Below, piece by piece: positions 52,975 to 60,681 of a DNA stretch of 64,000 nt; within the stretch, counting starts at the first letter, position 1, and each line of letters opens with the position of its first letter. Below the pieces are notes generated by a model. The model was given only the letters and a program-made list of their open reading frames with translations, searched no databases and was not told where the DNA came from. Made by a program: the position numbers and the translations under genes. Source of the DNA: Chitinophaga costaii (GTDB taxonomy: Bacteria > Bacteroidota > Bacteroidia > Chitinophagales > Chitinophagaceae); contig NZ_FMAR01000005.1 of assembly GCF_900094705.1 (NCBI RefSeq), positions 1 through 64,000 on the forward strand, written 5' to 3'.

Positions 52975-53053
52975 AGACAATAAGTGCCCTGTCTTTTCCC
53001 GGAAGCAGGAAAAAACGACTGGAAAACAGGTATCGTTGGCATAGATTACCTGT
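52975..53053 (-). promoter_or_regulatory. Attenuator-like competing RNA hairpins between leader ORF and susC
   Basis: On the minus strand ACAGGTA (53047-53053, overlapping the leader's stop codon) can pair with TACCTGT (53026-53032), followed by TTTTCC. The same TACCTGTTTTCC segment (53021-53032) can instead pair with GGGAAAAGACAGGG (52987-53000). A further AGACA/TGTCT pair (52975-52979) is possible. Segments 1:2 and 2:3 exclude each other, the layout of a translation-coupled attenuator. Which form allows susC expression cannot be told from sequence. Confidence 0.5.
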
Positions 53054-53177
53054 GGCTACAGCAGCAACAACAACTGTCGGAAAGGAAGGAAAGTGAAGGC
53101 AGATAACCCTTGAAAACGGTCACTGGACGGGCCGAATGGCCACTAAATCGACATTTTACATGTGGACTTTTTTCCAT
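53046..53177 (-). CDS. Leader peptide with five consecutive cysteine codons
   Basis: A 43-codon frame from ATG 53175-53177 to TAA 53046-53048. It begins MEKSPHVKCRFSGHS and ends SDSCCCCCSHR; codons 36-40 are TGT TGT TGC TGC TGT. It has no signal peptide or domain. It lies 102 bases upstream of susC in an operon that includes a persulfide-dioxygenase/rhodanese-type gene. Short frames with runs of one codon before an operon are a known attenuation device, including polycysteine leaders in mycobacteria. Ribosome slowing at the Cys codons would change pairing of the downstream hairpins. A GTG at codon 19 is an alternative start. The ORF is certain; function is inferred. Confidence 0.65.
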   Translation of the reverse strand: MEKSPHVKCRFSGHSARPVTVFKGYLPSLSFLSDSCCCCCSHR

Positions 53178-53262
53178 AGCTTTGATTTGTTAAGATTAAA
53201 TGAGTAGAATCTGTTTGTCTTGACATGATGCGGGAGTGCGCGAACACTCTCGCTTTTTTTTT
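53177..53262 (+). ncRNA. Candidate small RNA antisense to the susC leader
   Basis: TAGCTTTG (53177-53184) is an exact TAnnTTTG -7 box on the plus strand, with TTT instead of TTG at the -33 position (N19). About 45 bases on, a strong terminator is present: GCGGGAGTG (53230-53238), loop CGCGAA, CACTCTCGC (53245-53253, one G-U pair), nine T. The predicted RNA is about 70 nt (about 53191-53262). No plus-strand gene lies upstream to need this terminator. The RNA would be complementary to the 5' leader of the SusC operon. Cis-encoded sRNAs opposite susC-type leaders are known repressors of such operons in Bacteroides. It contains only a 7-codon frame. Confidence 0.5.
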
Positions 53263-53458
53263 ACGTTAATATTTGATTGAGCAGTTTTACTGTGCAGACA
53301 AGGCACACGATCCCCGAACAATTTTAAGTTGGTTGAAAAAAGTTGTTAGTATGGTTTATGTTGTTTACCCTTTGTTGGTGGCTCGGTAAATATATCTATC
53401 AATATGAATAAGTTTCCAAAGAAGTTGAAAGCTCCCTTTTTGGTTGATGTTGTGAAAG

Positions 53459-53489
53459 CAAATATAACACAAGTTTAATTATCCTACAA
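53459..53489 (-). promoter_or_regulatory. Promoter of the sulfur-linked SusC operon
   Basis: Minus strand: TTG (53487-53489), 20 bases, TATATTTG (53459-53466), a full consensus match. The predicted start near 53452 gives a 5' leader of about 510 nt that contains the Cys-rich ORF. The -7 box is identical to that of the alpha-galactoside susC. Confidence 0.6.
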
Positions 53490-53570
53490 ATCTAGTAGAC
53501 TATTTATTTATACAGCGATGATAGCGCACTGGCTTATGTGGGTGCGATGGCTTCACCTGCATGCAACAAA

Positions 53571-53603
53571 AAAGCCACTGTAAGGCTACAGTGGCTTTAA
53601 AAA
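53571..53603 (-). terminator. Terminator after the small membrane protein gene
   Basis: AAAGCCACTGTA and TACAGTGGCTTT form a perfect 12-base stem with a 4-base loop; on the minus strand it is followed by TTTTTTG. It is 22 bases past the stop at 53625. Confidence 0.88.
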
Positions 53604-53624
53604 ATATATTAACTAAATGCTTGC

Positions 53625-53822
53625 TTATTTATATTTAGGATCGTACAGGGTATTATCCGGAACGTTAACCGCAGGTTTTCCCTGGTAGTGATGTACGTAC
53701 AAGTTATAGCAGCCCGCCAGCACAAAGAAAACCAGGCAGAAAAGGCTTACGTAAAACAGGAAACGGGAAGAAGCTACCCAGTTGCGTGTAAAATCTTTCT
53801 TATTCTCTACGGTATTTTCCAT
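53625..53822 (-). CDS. Small single-pass membrane protein
   Basis: A 65-residue protein (MENTVENKKDFTRNWVASSR) with one membrane helix at about 20-42 (RFLFYVSLFCLVFFVLAGCY) and a short polar tail ending DNTLYDPKYK. A full consensus promoter (20 bases upstream) and a strong terminator make it a clean single-gene unit, so it is very likely expressed. The tail probably faces the periplasm. The cysteine in LAGCY is inside the helix and is not at a lipobox position suitable for a normal signal peptide. The family is not recognised. Confidence 0.75.
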   Translation of the reverse strand: MENTVENKKDFTRNWVASSRFLFYVSLFCLVFFVLAGCYNLYVHHYQGKPAVNVPDNTLYDPKYK

Positions 53823-53841
53823 ATCTATATTTTTCGCTCTG

Positions 53842-53871
53842 CAAACTTACATGATGTCGTGTAAAAATCAA
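53842..53871 (-). promoter_or_regulatory. Promoter of the small membrane protein gene
   Basis: Minus strand: TTG (53869-53871), 19 bases, TAAGTTTG (53842-53849), a perfect consensus. Transcription should start about 15 bases before the ATG at 53822. Confidence 0.8.
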
Positions 53872-53900
53872 AGTAAATTCCGATTAAATATGTGCCGGAC

Positions 53901-54974
53901 TCATTGCCGGGTTAGCTCCGTAAAGGTTTTGCGCTGTAAAAAATAGTAGCGCCAGATCATGATGCCGTGAAAAACCCCCTTCAGGTCGTAGAGGCGAAGG
54001 CGGGGCAGGGTGTCTTGGCTGGCATCGTAGGTTTTGCGCCAGCGCCGGAAATGGCGGTAGGCCAGGTAAATGGCTTTCGTATCCCGGGGCTTGCCGGATA
54101 CCAAGCTTTTCACAGCAGCCAGGATGTCGAGGAAAAAGCGCTGCATAAAAATGATATTGCGTTCTGCCGGGTGCAGGTTTTTGTGCAGCATCATCAGGTT
54201 GTTGCGGAAATTCAGGTATAACTTACGCGGATTACCTTGGGGCAGGCTACCCCCACCCACATGGTATACCAGCGAAGCCGGACAGTACGCCACCTGGTAG
54301 CCCGCCCTTTGCAACCGCCAGCACAGGTCTACCTCTTCCATATGGGCAAAGAAATAAGCATCGAACCCGCCTACTGCATGAAAACATTCCGCACGGATGA
54401 AAAGGGCTGCCCCGGATGCCCAGAAAATTTCCTGGGCATCGTTGTACTGGCCCTTGTCTGGCTCGGTACAATATAAAATACGGCCCCGGCAGAAGGTGTA
54501 CCCTAAGATATCCATCCAGCCACCTGCAGCGCCGGCATATTCGAAATAGTCTTTGCTGGCAAAGGCCCGCAATTTAGGCTGGCAAGCACCAATGGCCTTA
54601 TTAGCCTCCATCTGGGCTACCACCGGCTCTATCCAGCCGGGCGTTACTTCCACGTCCTGGTTCAAGAGTACGTAAATATCCGCCTTCACCTGCTGCAAGG
54701 CCTCGTTATATCCGCCCGCAAAACCACTGTTGGTCGTATGTTGAATAATACTTACCTGTGGGAAATGCGCCCGCACATAGTCCACGCTATCGTCGGAGGA
54801 GGCATTATCCGCCAGGATAAGCTGTAAATTGCCGTAGGTAGATTGGCACACGGAAGGCAGGAACTGTTCTAAAAAGCTCCTGCCGTTCCAGTTCAGGATC
54901 ACAACTGCTACGGATGGCAATACCGGCAAGGATTTTCTCGTTTTTTGCGTGAACAAATGTTTTTTGTGTTGCAA
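53901..54974 (-). CDS. GT2 glycosyltransferase (rhamnosyltransferase-like)
   Basis: A 357-residue enzyme. The GT-A domain has VAVVILNWNGRSFLEQFLP, ILADNASSDDSV, TNSGFAGGYNEAL, LNQDVEVTPGWI (acidic metal site) and GGFDAYFFAHMEEVDLCWRL. The C-terminal 110 residues are helical and basic with LYLNFRNNLMMLHKNL. This pattern is common in envelope rhamnosyltransferases. No ATG precedes the conserved core: the frame starts with TTG at 54972-54974 after a stop at about codon -10, so initiation is probably at TTG (or ATT/ATC upstream). It is divergent from the histidine kinase gene across an 82-base gap. Confidence 0.85.
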   Translation of the reverse strand: MQHKKHLFTQKTRKSLPVLPSVAVVILNWNGRSFLEQFLPSVCQSTYGNLQLILADNASSDDSVDYVRAHFPQVSIIQHTTNSGFAGGYNEALQQVKADIYVLLNQDVEVTPGWIEPVVAQMEANKAIGACQPKLRAFASKDYFEYAGAAGGWMDILGYTFCRGRILYCTEPDKGQYNDAQEIFWASGAALFIRAECFHAVGGFDAYFFAHMEEVDLCWRLQRAGYQVAYCPASLVYHVGGGSLPQGNPRKLYLNFRNNLMMLHKNLHPAERNIIFMQRFFLDILAAVKSLVSGKPRDTKAIYLAYRHFRRWRKTYDASQDTLPRLRLYDLKGVFHGIMIWRYYFLQRKTFTELTRQ

Positions 54975-55056
54975 ATATGCAACAAAGACGGAGATAATTT
55001 AGCTTTACGCAAAATGCTTTTTTGCCCCGGCGTCCGGCCTTTTCTTAATTATTACT

Positions 55057-56211
55057 ATGTTTAAACAATACATCGGCGGCAGACTTTTTTTATATGCAAG
55101 TGCCGTGTTCATCGTGGTGGTAACCATCTGGTTCGTGAATAACCTGAGTACCAGGATAGAACAGGAGGAAACCAAAAAGGTGGCTACCTGGGTGGCTGCC
55201 ACCCGAACGTTGTTTACCTCTTCCCCTTCTGACGCCAATTTAAACCTGGCGATTGAGATTGTAACAAATAACAATACCATTCCCCTTATTCTTACCGACC
55301 AAGATGGCAATATCATCGACAGCCGCAACCTGGATTCTGCCCGGATGGCCCATAACCCGCAGTACCTGGCGGAATCGCTGGCCGATTTTAAAAAGCAACA
55401 TCCCCCCTTCCGGCTGGACATAGACCGGAACCTGAAGTTATACAACTCCATTTATTATGGCGATTCGCTCATCCTGAAAATGGTGCGCTACTATCCTTAC
55501 ATACAACTGGCCGTAGTGGCGGTATTCATAGGAGTGGTGCTGCTGGCCCTGTCCAGCACTAACCGGGCTACGCAAAACCAGGTATGGGTGGGCTGGGCCA
55601 AGGAAACTGCCCACCAGCTGGGCACCCCCCTGTCGTCTATGGAGGCCTGGCTGGAAATACTCCGGGAAACACCCGGAAACGCCCCATTAGTAGCTGAACT
55701 GCGAAAAGACCTGGATCGCCTGAAACTGATTGCAGACCGCTTCTCCAAGATTGGCAGCGTACCCCGCCTGGAGGAAACGGAAATTACCCAGCAGGTGGAG
55801 AACATGGTGGGCTATATCCGCAAAAGGGCTTCGCAAAAGATACAGTTTCGCGTAGAAAAGCCCACCCAGGAAATTATGGCCATGATATCGCCCCCGTTAT
55901 TTGACTGGGTGCTGGAAAACCTGCTCAAAAACGCCCTGGACGCTATGGAAAGCGGCAAGGGCGACATTTACGTACGCATAGAAGACCACCCCACCCACAT
56001 CATTATCGACGTGAGCGATACGGGCAAGGGAATTCCCAAGGCCAATTTTGAAAAGGTGTTTAAACCCGGCTTCAGCACCAAGAAACGGGGCTGGGGCCTG
56101 GGCCTGTCCCTGGCACGGCGCATTATCGAAGATTACCACCAGGGCAAAATCAGCGTCCGTTCTTCAGAAGTTGGGAAGGGTACTACCTTCCGGGTATGGC
56201 TGAGGAAATAA
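55057..56211 (+). CDS. Membrane sensor histidine kinase (orphan)
   Basis: A 384-residue kinase. TM1 is at about 8-28 (RLFLYASAVFIVVVTIWFV), then a periplasmic sensor of about 115 residues, then TM2 at about 146-166 (YIQLAVVAVFIGVVLLALSS). There is no HAMP domain; the dimerisation helix follows directly, with His186 in ETAHQLGTPLSSM, a variant H-box with Gln-Leu-Gly rather than Glu-Leu-Arg. The ATPase has LLKNALDAM, VSDTGKGI, FKPGFSTKKRGWGLGLSL and GKGTTFRVWL. No response regulator lies nearby. The histidine and ATPase motifs are intact, so it should be active. Starts at ATG 55057. Confidence 0.88.
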   Translation: MFKQYIGGRLFLYASAVFIVVVTIWFVNNLSTRIEQEETKKVATWVAATRTLFTSSPSDANLNLAIEIVTNNNTIPLILTDQDGNIIDSRNLDSARMAHNPQYLAESLADFKKQHPPFRLDIDRNLKLYNSIYYGDSLILKMVRYYPYIQLAVVAVFIGVVLLALSSTNRATQNQVWVGWAKETAHQLGTPLSSMEAWLEILRETPGNAPLVAELRKDLDRLKLIADRFSKIGSVPRLEETEITQQVENMVGYIRKRASQKIQFRVEKPTQEIMAMISPPLFDWVLENLLKNALDAMESGKGDIYVRIEDHPTHIIIDVSDTGKGIPKANFEKVFKPGFSTKKRGWGLGLSLARRIIEDYHQGKISVRSSEVGKGTTFRVWLRK

Positions 56212-56304
56212 GGAACATTGGTACGCTTAACAAGGGATTTATCCTACCCGCTACGCTTTAACCCAGGCGATGATGAGACTTTGCATGGGCGACCAGGGGA
56301 ATAA

Positions 56305-56356
56305 CCGGCTACCCGCGCACGCGTGTTCGTTCGCAGGTAGCCGGATAGTATTTTTA
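56305..56356 (+). terminator. Terminator-like hairpin between convergent genes
   Basis: CCGGCTACC (56305-56313) and GGTAGCCGG (56336-56344) form a perfect 9-base stem with a 22-base GC-rich loop, followed on the plus strand by ATAGTATTTTTA. It lies about 95 bases after the kinase stop and 13-60 bases from the convergent FAD_oxidored stop, so it may serve both. Confidence 0.5.
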
Positions 56357-56368
56357 AGCTTTTGCAGC

Positions 56369-58651
56369 TTATGCATAACAGCGCACCCCAAACAAGCCGG
56401 GCGGCACCGCCCCCTGCATGTGGGTGATGCGCAGGGTAAGCTGGCGGGTACTGACCGGGCTGGCCAGTGTAATGTGCCGAAGGGTTTGGTGGTTGTCCGT
56501 TGTTTGGTACAGGATATTCCCTGCTTCGTCTTGCAGGGTAAAAGCTTTTACACAGAAGGGCATGGTCCTTTCCGGATGCCCCATCAGCACCGACTCCATG
56601 GGATGGTCCCAATCGGTGTCGAAAGCGAGGGCCACCTCCCGGATAGCTTGGGGCTGCTCCCAGGTGATGGTAAGCGAAGGAGCCGGATCTGCGGGATCGG
56701 CCAGCCAGGCGTTGGGCTGAAGCACCGGCCGGTTTATCCCATTGCGGATATTTTCTACCCCAAAAGCGGCTATGCCCTGGCTGAGTTGCAGGGCCAGGTT
56801 CTTGCCGCCCGGGCGGCGTTCGGGACACCAAAATTCAAAGGCGTCCATACCGATGTTGTCTGGCGGTTCCTGCTTGCCAAAGTTAGACACGGCAGGATTG
56901 GTTTTATTGAACACCGACAATACCCCCGTCATCCGCAGGCTGCTGGTCTGTAACGATACAAGATTATTTTTCCCGAAACAAATAAACACGTATCCTGCCC
57001 GGGCCAGGGTGGTATGAAAGACTAACGGTACCGGCTGTACGCCTTTTGTCAGGGGCAGGCGCAGGGTTTGCAGGGTTACATCTGGGGTATGGTGGCTAAC
57101 GGTGCTGGTAGTACGTAGTTCCACATCCAGCCAGGTATCTTCCGTGGCCAGTGCGTACACGGTGATGCCGGGTACCGGGCCAGCTGGCAGGGGCAGCATT
57201 TGGCCGGAAGCATCTGCCAGGGAAATATAACTGCCATCGGCGGGCAGTGCTTGCAGCACATATTCGCTGGAAGCCTGCAGGGTGGCTTGTAATACCAGGT
57301 CTTTATCATCGTGCAGGGCCAGGCCCGGGATAAATTGCCCGATCTTTAACAGGGCCGTTTGCAGGTGTTGCATATGCGGCGGCTCTAATAATTGGCGGGG
57401 TTCCAGCTTTTCCCGCAGGCACAGCACAGCGGCCATGGCGGCGGCCTGCCCTGCATAAGCCCCGGTGGCCATTACCCTGGAAGAGCCAAAGGCCACGTGC
57501 GATACACTGATGATGCGGCCCGCCAGGAAAAGGTTACGCAGGTTGCGGCTGTACAGGCAGCGGTAAGGTATCTGGTAAATGCCTTTGCTATGCCATTGGT
57601 TACATGCAGGCTTTTCGCTGAACACGCCGTCTGCCGGATGCAGGTCTATAGACCAGCCCCCGAAGGCCACTGCATCTGCATGGGTGCGTTGTTCCACCAC
57701 GTCTTGCTGGGTGAGGATGTAATCGCCTTCAAAGCGGCGGCTCTCCCGCTTACCGGGTATCATACCCACCCATTCCAGGGTGAGCGTTTCGGCTTCGGGA
57801 AACTGGCCCGAGTTTTTGATATGATCCCATACGCCATAGATCACCTTCCACAGTTCCCATTTTATTTTTTCTGTATCGTGTACGGTGTCCAGGCGGCCAC
57901 CGTATTCTATCCACCAAAGTTGGCAACCCTGCTCCCGCGCGTTGAGGCGGCGGTAGCGGGGTATATCGGTAATATTTTCGAGGGCGTAGGCGGGCGGCAC
58001 AAAGGTAACTGGCACGCCGGTGTCTTTGGAATAGAAGTACAGCGAGTGGCCCAGCAGTTCCCCATAATCTTGCGAGGGGGCAAACTTTTCTCCAAATTCT
58101 GAGGCTATCTCGGCCCCCATGCGAAAGGCGGCGCCGGCCTGGAAAGCCACGATCCCATCGCCCGATGCATCGCAAAAGAAAGGCGCACTTAAAATATAGC
58201 GGATGCTATTCTGGCTACAGAAGGCCGTTACCCGGCTTATTACGTCGGGGGCTTGTTTTTCGAGGTCGTACACCACGGTATTGAGCAGCAGGTGGATATT
58301 GGCTTCCTGCGATACTTTTTCCAGCAGGATGGTGTCAAAAATCACGGGGTTTCCTTCGGGATTGCGCCACATGTTTTCTACCAGTATCTCATCCACCATA
58401 CCGCCTTCCCTGGCCCAGCGGTTATTGTTGCCCATATGCGAAGTAGCGCCCAGTATCCATAACCGGATTTCGCTGGAGGCATTGCCGCCTAGCAAAGGCC
58501 GGTCTTGTACCAATATAACGCGCACGCCTGTACGCGCGGCGGTGATGGCAGCACATACACCCGCTAGTCCGCCTCCTACTACTACCAACTCCGCTTCCAG
58601 GTGTTCGGTACGCGGGTCTCTTTTTTCACTGAACTGTTCTTTGATCATCAT
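56369..58651 (-). CDS. FAD_oxidored-family flavoprotein with galactose-binding-like C-terminus
   Basis: A 760-residue protein. The N-terminal dinucleotide motif is LVVVGGGLAGVCAAITAARTG with GGNASSEIR, the mark of the FAD_oxidored family. The middle has CDASGDGIVAFQAGA and the FAD-closing FLAGRIISVSHVAFGSSRVM. The last 270 residues are beta-sandwich-like (LDVELRTTSTVSH; LTITWEQPQAIREVALAF; LTLRITHMQGAVPPGLFGVR), resembling F5/8-type domains. It has no signal peptide. Such proteins are common in polysaccharide operons of Bacteroidota and Planctomycetota, but their substrates are largely unknown. The ATG 58649-58651, 4 bases after the GH2 stop, is preferred; the frame opening at 58690 overlaps GH2. 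Confidence 0.82.
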   Translation of the reverse strand: MMIKEQFSEKRDPRTEHLEAELVVVGGGLAGVCAAITAARTGVRVILVQDRPLLGGNASSEIRLWILGATSHMGNNNRWAREGGMVDEILVENMWRNPEGNPVIFDTILLEKVSQEANIHLLLNTVVYDLEKQAPDVISRVTAFCSQNSIRYILSAPFFCDASGDGIVAFQAGAAFRMGAEIASEFGEKFAPSQDYGELLGHSLYFYSKDTGVPVTFVPPAYALENITDIPRYRRLNAREQGCQLWWIEYGGRLDTVHDTEKIKWELWKVIYGVWDHIKNSGQFPEAETLTLEWVGMIPGKRESRRFEGDYILTQQDVVEQRTHADAVAFGGWSIDLHPADGVFSEKPACNQWHSKGIYQIPYRCLYSRNLRNLFLAGRIISVSHVAFGSSRVMATGAYAGQAAAMAAVLCLREKLEPRQLLEPPHMQHLQTALLKIGQFIPGLALHDDKDLVLQATLQASSEYVLQALPADGSYISLADASGQMLPLPAGPVPGITVYALATEDTWLDVELRTTSTVSHHTPDVTLQTLRLPLTKGVQPVPLVFHTTLARAGYVFICFGKNNLVSLQTSSLRMTGVLSVFNKTNPAVSNFGKQEPPDNIGMDAFEFWCPERRPGGKNLALQLSQGIAAFGVENIRNGINRPVLQPNAWLADPADPAPSLTITWEQPQAIREVALAFDTDWDHPMESVLMGHPERTMPFCVKAFTLQDEAGNILYQTTDNHQTLRHITLASPVSTRQLTLRITHMQGAVPPGLFGVRCYA

Positions 58652-58655
58652 TATA

Positions 58656-60635
58656 TCACTGTATTTTTTCACTATGAATAACAAACCCACCGGGCCTTAT
58701 CAGCGTAAGCAGGGCCTGTGGGCTGGCCGTAGCAGGCAGGGTTACGGTAGCCTGCTCCCCGGGCTGCAAGGCTGGTATGGTTACTTCGCTGCCATTGTAT
58801 TGCAGCTTGTACCCTTCCGTGGGGTACAGGGGAAAATCATTGCGGGCGCTCACCTGCACCACCAGCGCCTGCTGTTTCCAGCCGGCCTGTGTGATAACCA
58901 GGGGAGCAAAGGCTTCCTGTAAATAATCGTACAGCCCCCGCTTATTACGGTTGGGGTCTACTGCGCCCCAGGGCCGGTAACCATTGGCATCTGTGCCGGG
59001 GAAACGGCTCAGGTAATCGTTGAACGTCCAGAGGCAGGCCCCGATCACGTAGTCTGCCTGCCGGAATGCTTCCATAGCTTCCTTCACATGCGCTATGCGG
59101 TGGGCCTCCGACTTTACCTTATCGGTACGGATGCCAAACTCGCTCACGAATACAGGCTTGTTGGGATAAATGGCATGCACATGTTCCAACTGCGCGGCAT
59201 AGTTGCCATAAATGTTAGCGCTGATAAAATCTACATAGTTAGAGGCTTCGTCTTCCGGTTTATTTACCAGCCGGGGGCTGCTCACAAAGCGGCTGGCAAA
59301 TGTTACTAACCGGGGGCTATCCAGTGCCTGGGCGAATGCTTTCATGTCTTTTACCCATTGAATGCCTTCCGGGCGGTAGGAATGAAATTCATTGCCTACG
59401 CTCCAGGCAATAATGCAGGGATGGTTCCAGTCGCGGGTAATCATTTCCCGGAGCTGTTGCGCATAGGTTTTCCGGATGGCCGGATCGGCCATTTGTGCGG
59501 GGGCCAGCTGCCAGTTGCCCGCTTCTTCTATGATCAGCATGCCGTGTTCATCCATCCAGTTCAGCGTATTTTCCGATACGGGGTAATGACAGAAGCGGCT
59601 AAATTCCATGCCAGCGGCTTTCATCAGGCCCATGTCTTTGGCAATCACCGAATCGGGTTCCATGGAGCCCAGGCCGGGATAATCCAGTGGACGGTTGGCC
59701 CCACCCATTTTTATGGGATGCCCGTTCAGGAGGAACCGGGTACCTTTTACTTCCACTTTGCGGATGGCAAAGGATTGCACCAGGGTGTCTGTACCAGCTA
59801 TGCATTGGAGATGGTATAAAAATGGATGATCCTGGTCCCACAGTTTTACAGCGGCAGCGGGCAGGCTTGTAAGCGTATATCCGTTAGCGTTAGTCCACTT
59901 ACAACGAATGGTTTTTCCCTGCGGGTCTATGATGGTGTATTGCAATGGCAGGTGACTGTCTTCGCTGAGCAGGGCATGCACCGTGAGGCGGGCGCTGCCT
60001 TTGGCCAGGTCTGGCGTGGCTTCTATTTTCACCCGTTGTATAAATTGGGCAGGCCTGCTCAGCAACCAGCATTCCCGGGTAATGCCGCCGTAATTAATCC
60101 AGGGTACTACCTGGTTGGCAATGGGATCGTCTACCTCCACCCCCCGGCGCGCGCCGGGTATGGTGGTGGTATCCCAACTGTTGTCTACCCATATAGCCAC
60201 CACATTTTTGCCGGCGTTCAGCTTAGCGGTAAGCTCCACTTCAAACGGCGTATAGCCGCCCTCGTGGCCACCTACCAACTGATCGTTGAGATAGACCTTG
60301 CATTTATAAAACACTGCGCCAAAGTGTAGGAACAGTCGCCGGTTGGCAGGTACATCCTGCAAGTCCAATTGCTGCCGGTACCACGCCGCACCGGTGTAAA
60401 AAAAGTAACGGGGGTCAGTAGAAAAACAATGGGGCAGGTTCACCTTATCCCAGTCTTGGCTTTTAAAATCTGTATGGTACCATTGCTGCGCTTCGCCCAC
60501 CCGCAGCGGATCTATGGCAAACAACCAGTTTTGTTTGGGAAGTTGCAGGGTATCTGCTGCCTGTGTGGCACTCATGGAGAGCAGCCATAACAGGCCGGTT
60601 AGTAAATAAAAGTGGTATAATTTTTTTCTTTGCAT
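58656..60635 (-). CDS. Secreted GH2 glycoside hydrolase (beta-galactosidase/glucuronidase type)
   Basis: A 659-residue enzyme with signal peptide MQRKKLYHFYLLTGLLWLLS (ending TQA). The order is a jelly-roll sugar-binding domain (YTGAAWYRQQLDL; LHFGAVFYKCKVYLNDQLVGGHEGG), an Ig-like domain, the catalytic barrel and a short C-terminal domain. The acid/base is Glu416 in SVGNEFHSY and the nucleophile is Glu499 in VSEFGIRT. Family members cleave beta-galactosides, beta-glucuronides or beta-mannosides; specificity is not readable. It is 46 bases after the symporter gene. The ATG at 60633-60635 places the signal peptide at the start; the longer frame reads back into the symporter. Confidence 0.9.
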   Translation of the reverse strand: MQRKKLYHFYLLTGLLWLLSMSATQAADTLQLPKQNWLFAIDPLRVGEAQQWYHTDFKSQDWDKVNLPHCFSTDPRYFFYTGAAWYRQQLDLQDVPANRRLFLHFGAVFYKCKVYLNDQLVGGHEGGYTPFEVELTAKLNAGKNVVAIWVDNSWDTTTIPGARRGVEVDDPIANQVVPWINYGGITRECWLLSRPAQFIQRVKIEATPDLAKGSARLTVHALLSEDSHLPLQYTIIDPQGKTIRCKWTNANGYTLTSLPAAAVKLWDQDHPFLYHLQCIAGTDTLVQSFAIRKVEVKGTRFLLNGHPIKMGGANRPLDYPGLGSMEPDSVIAKDMGLMKAAGMEFSRFCHYPVSENTLNWMDEHGMLIIEEAGNWQLAPAQMADPAIRKTYAQQLREMITRDWNHPCIIAWSVGNEFHSYRPEGIQWVKDMKAFAQALDSPRLVTFASRFVSSPRLVNKPEDEASNYVDFISANIYGNYAAQLEHVHAIYPNKPVFVSEFGIRTDKVKSEAHRIAHVKEAMEAFRQADYVIGACLWTFNDYLSRFPGTDANGYRPWGAVDPNRNKRGLYDYLQEAFAPLVITQAGWKQQALVVQVSARNDFPLYPTEGYKLQYNGSEVTIPALQPGEQATVTLPATASPQALLTLIRPGGFVIHSEKIQ

Positions 60636-60681
60636 AGCGCAGTATTTTTTCCAGGTAAATAACATAGGTTCCAGGCCTGGC

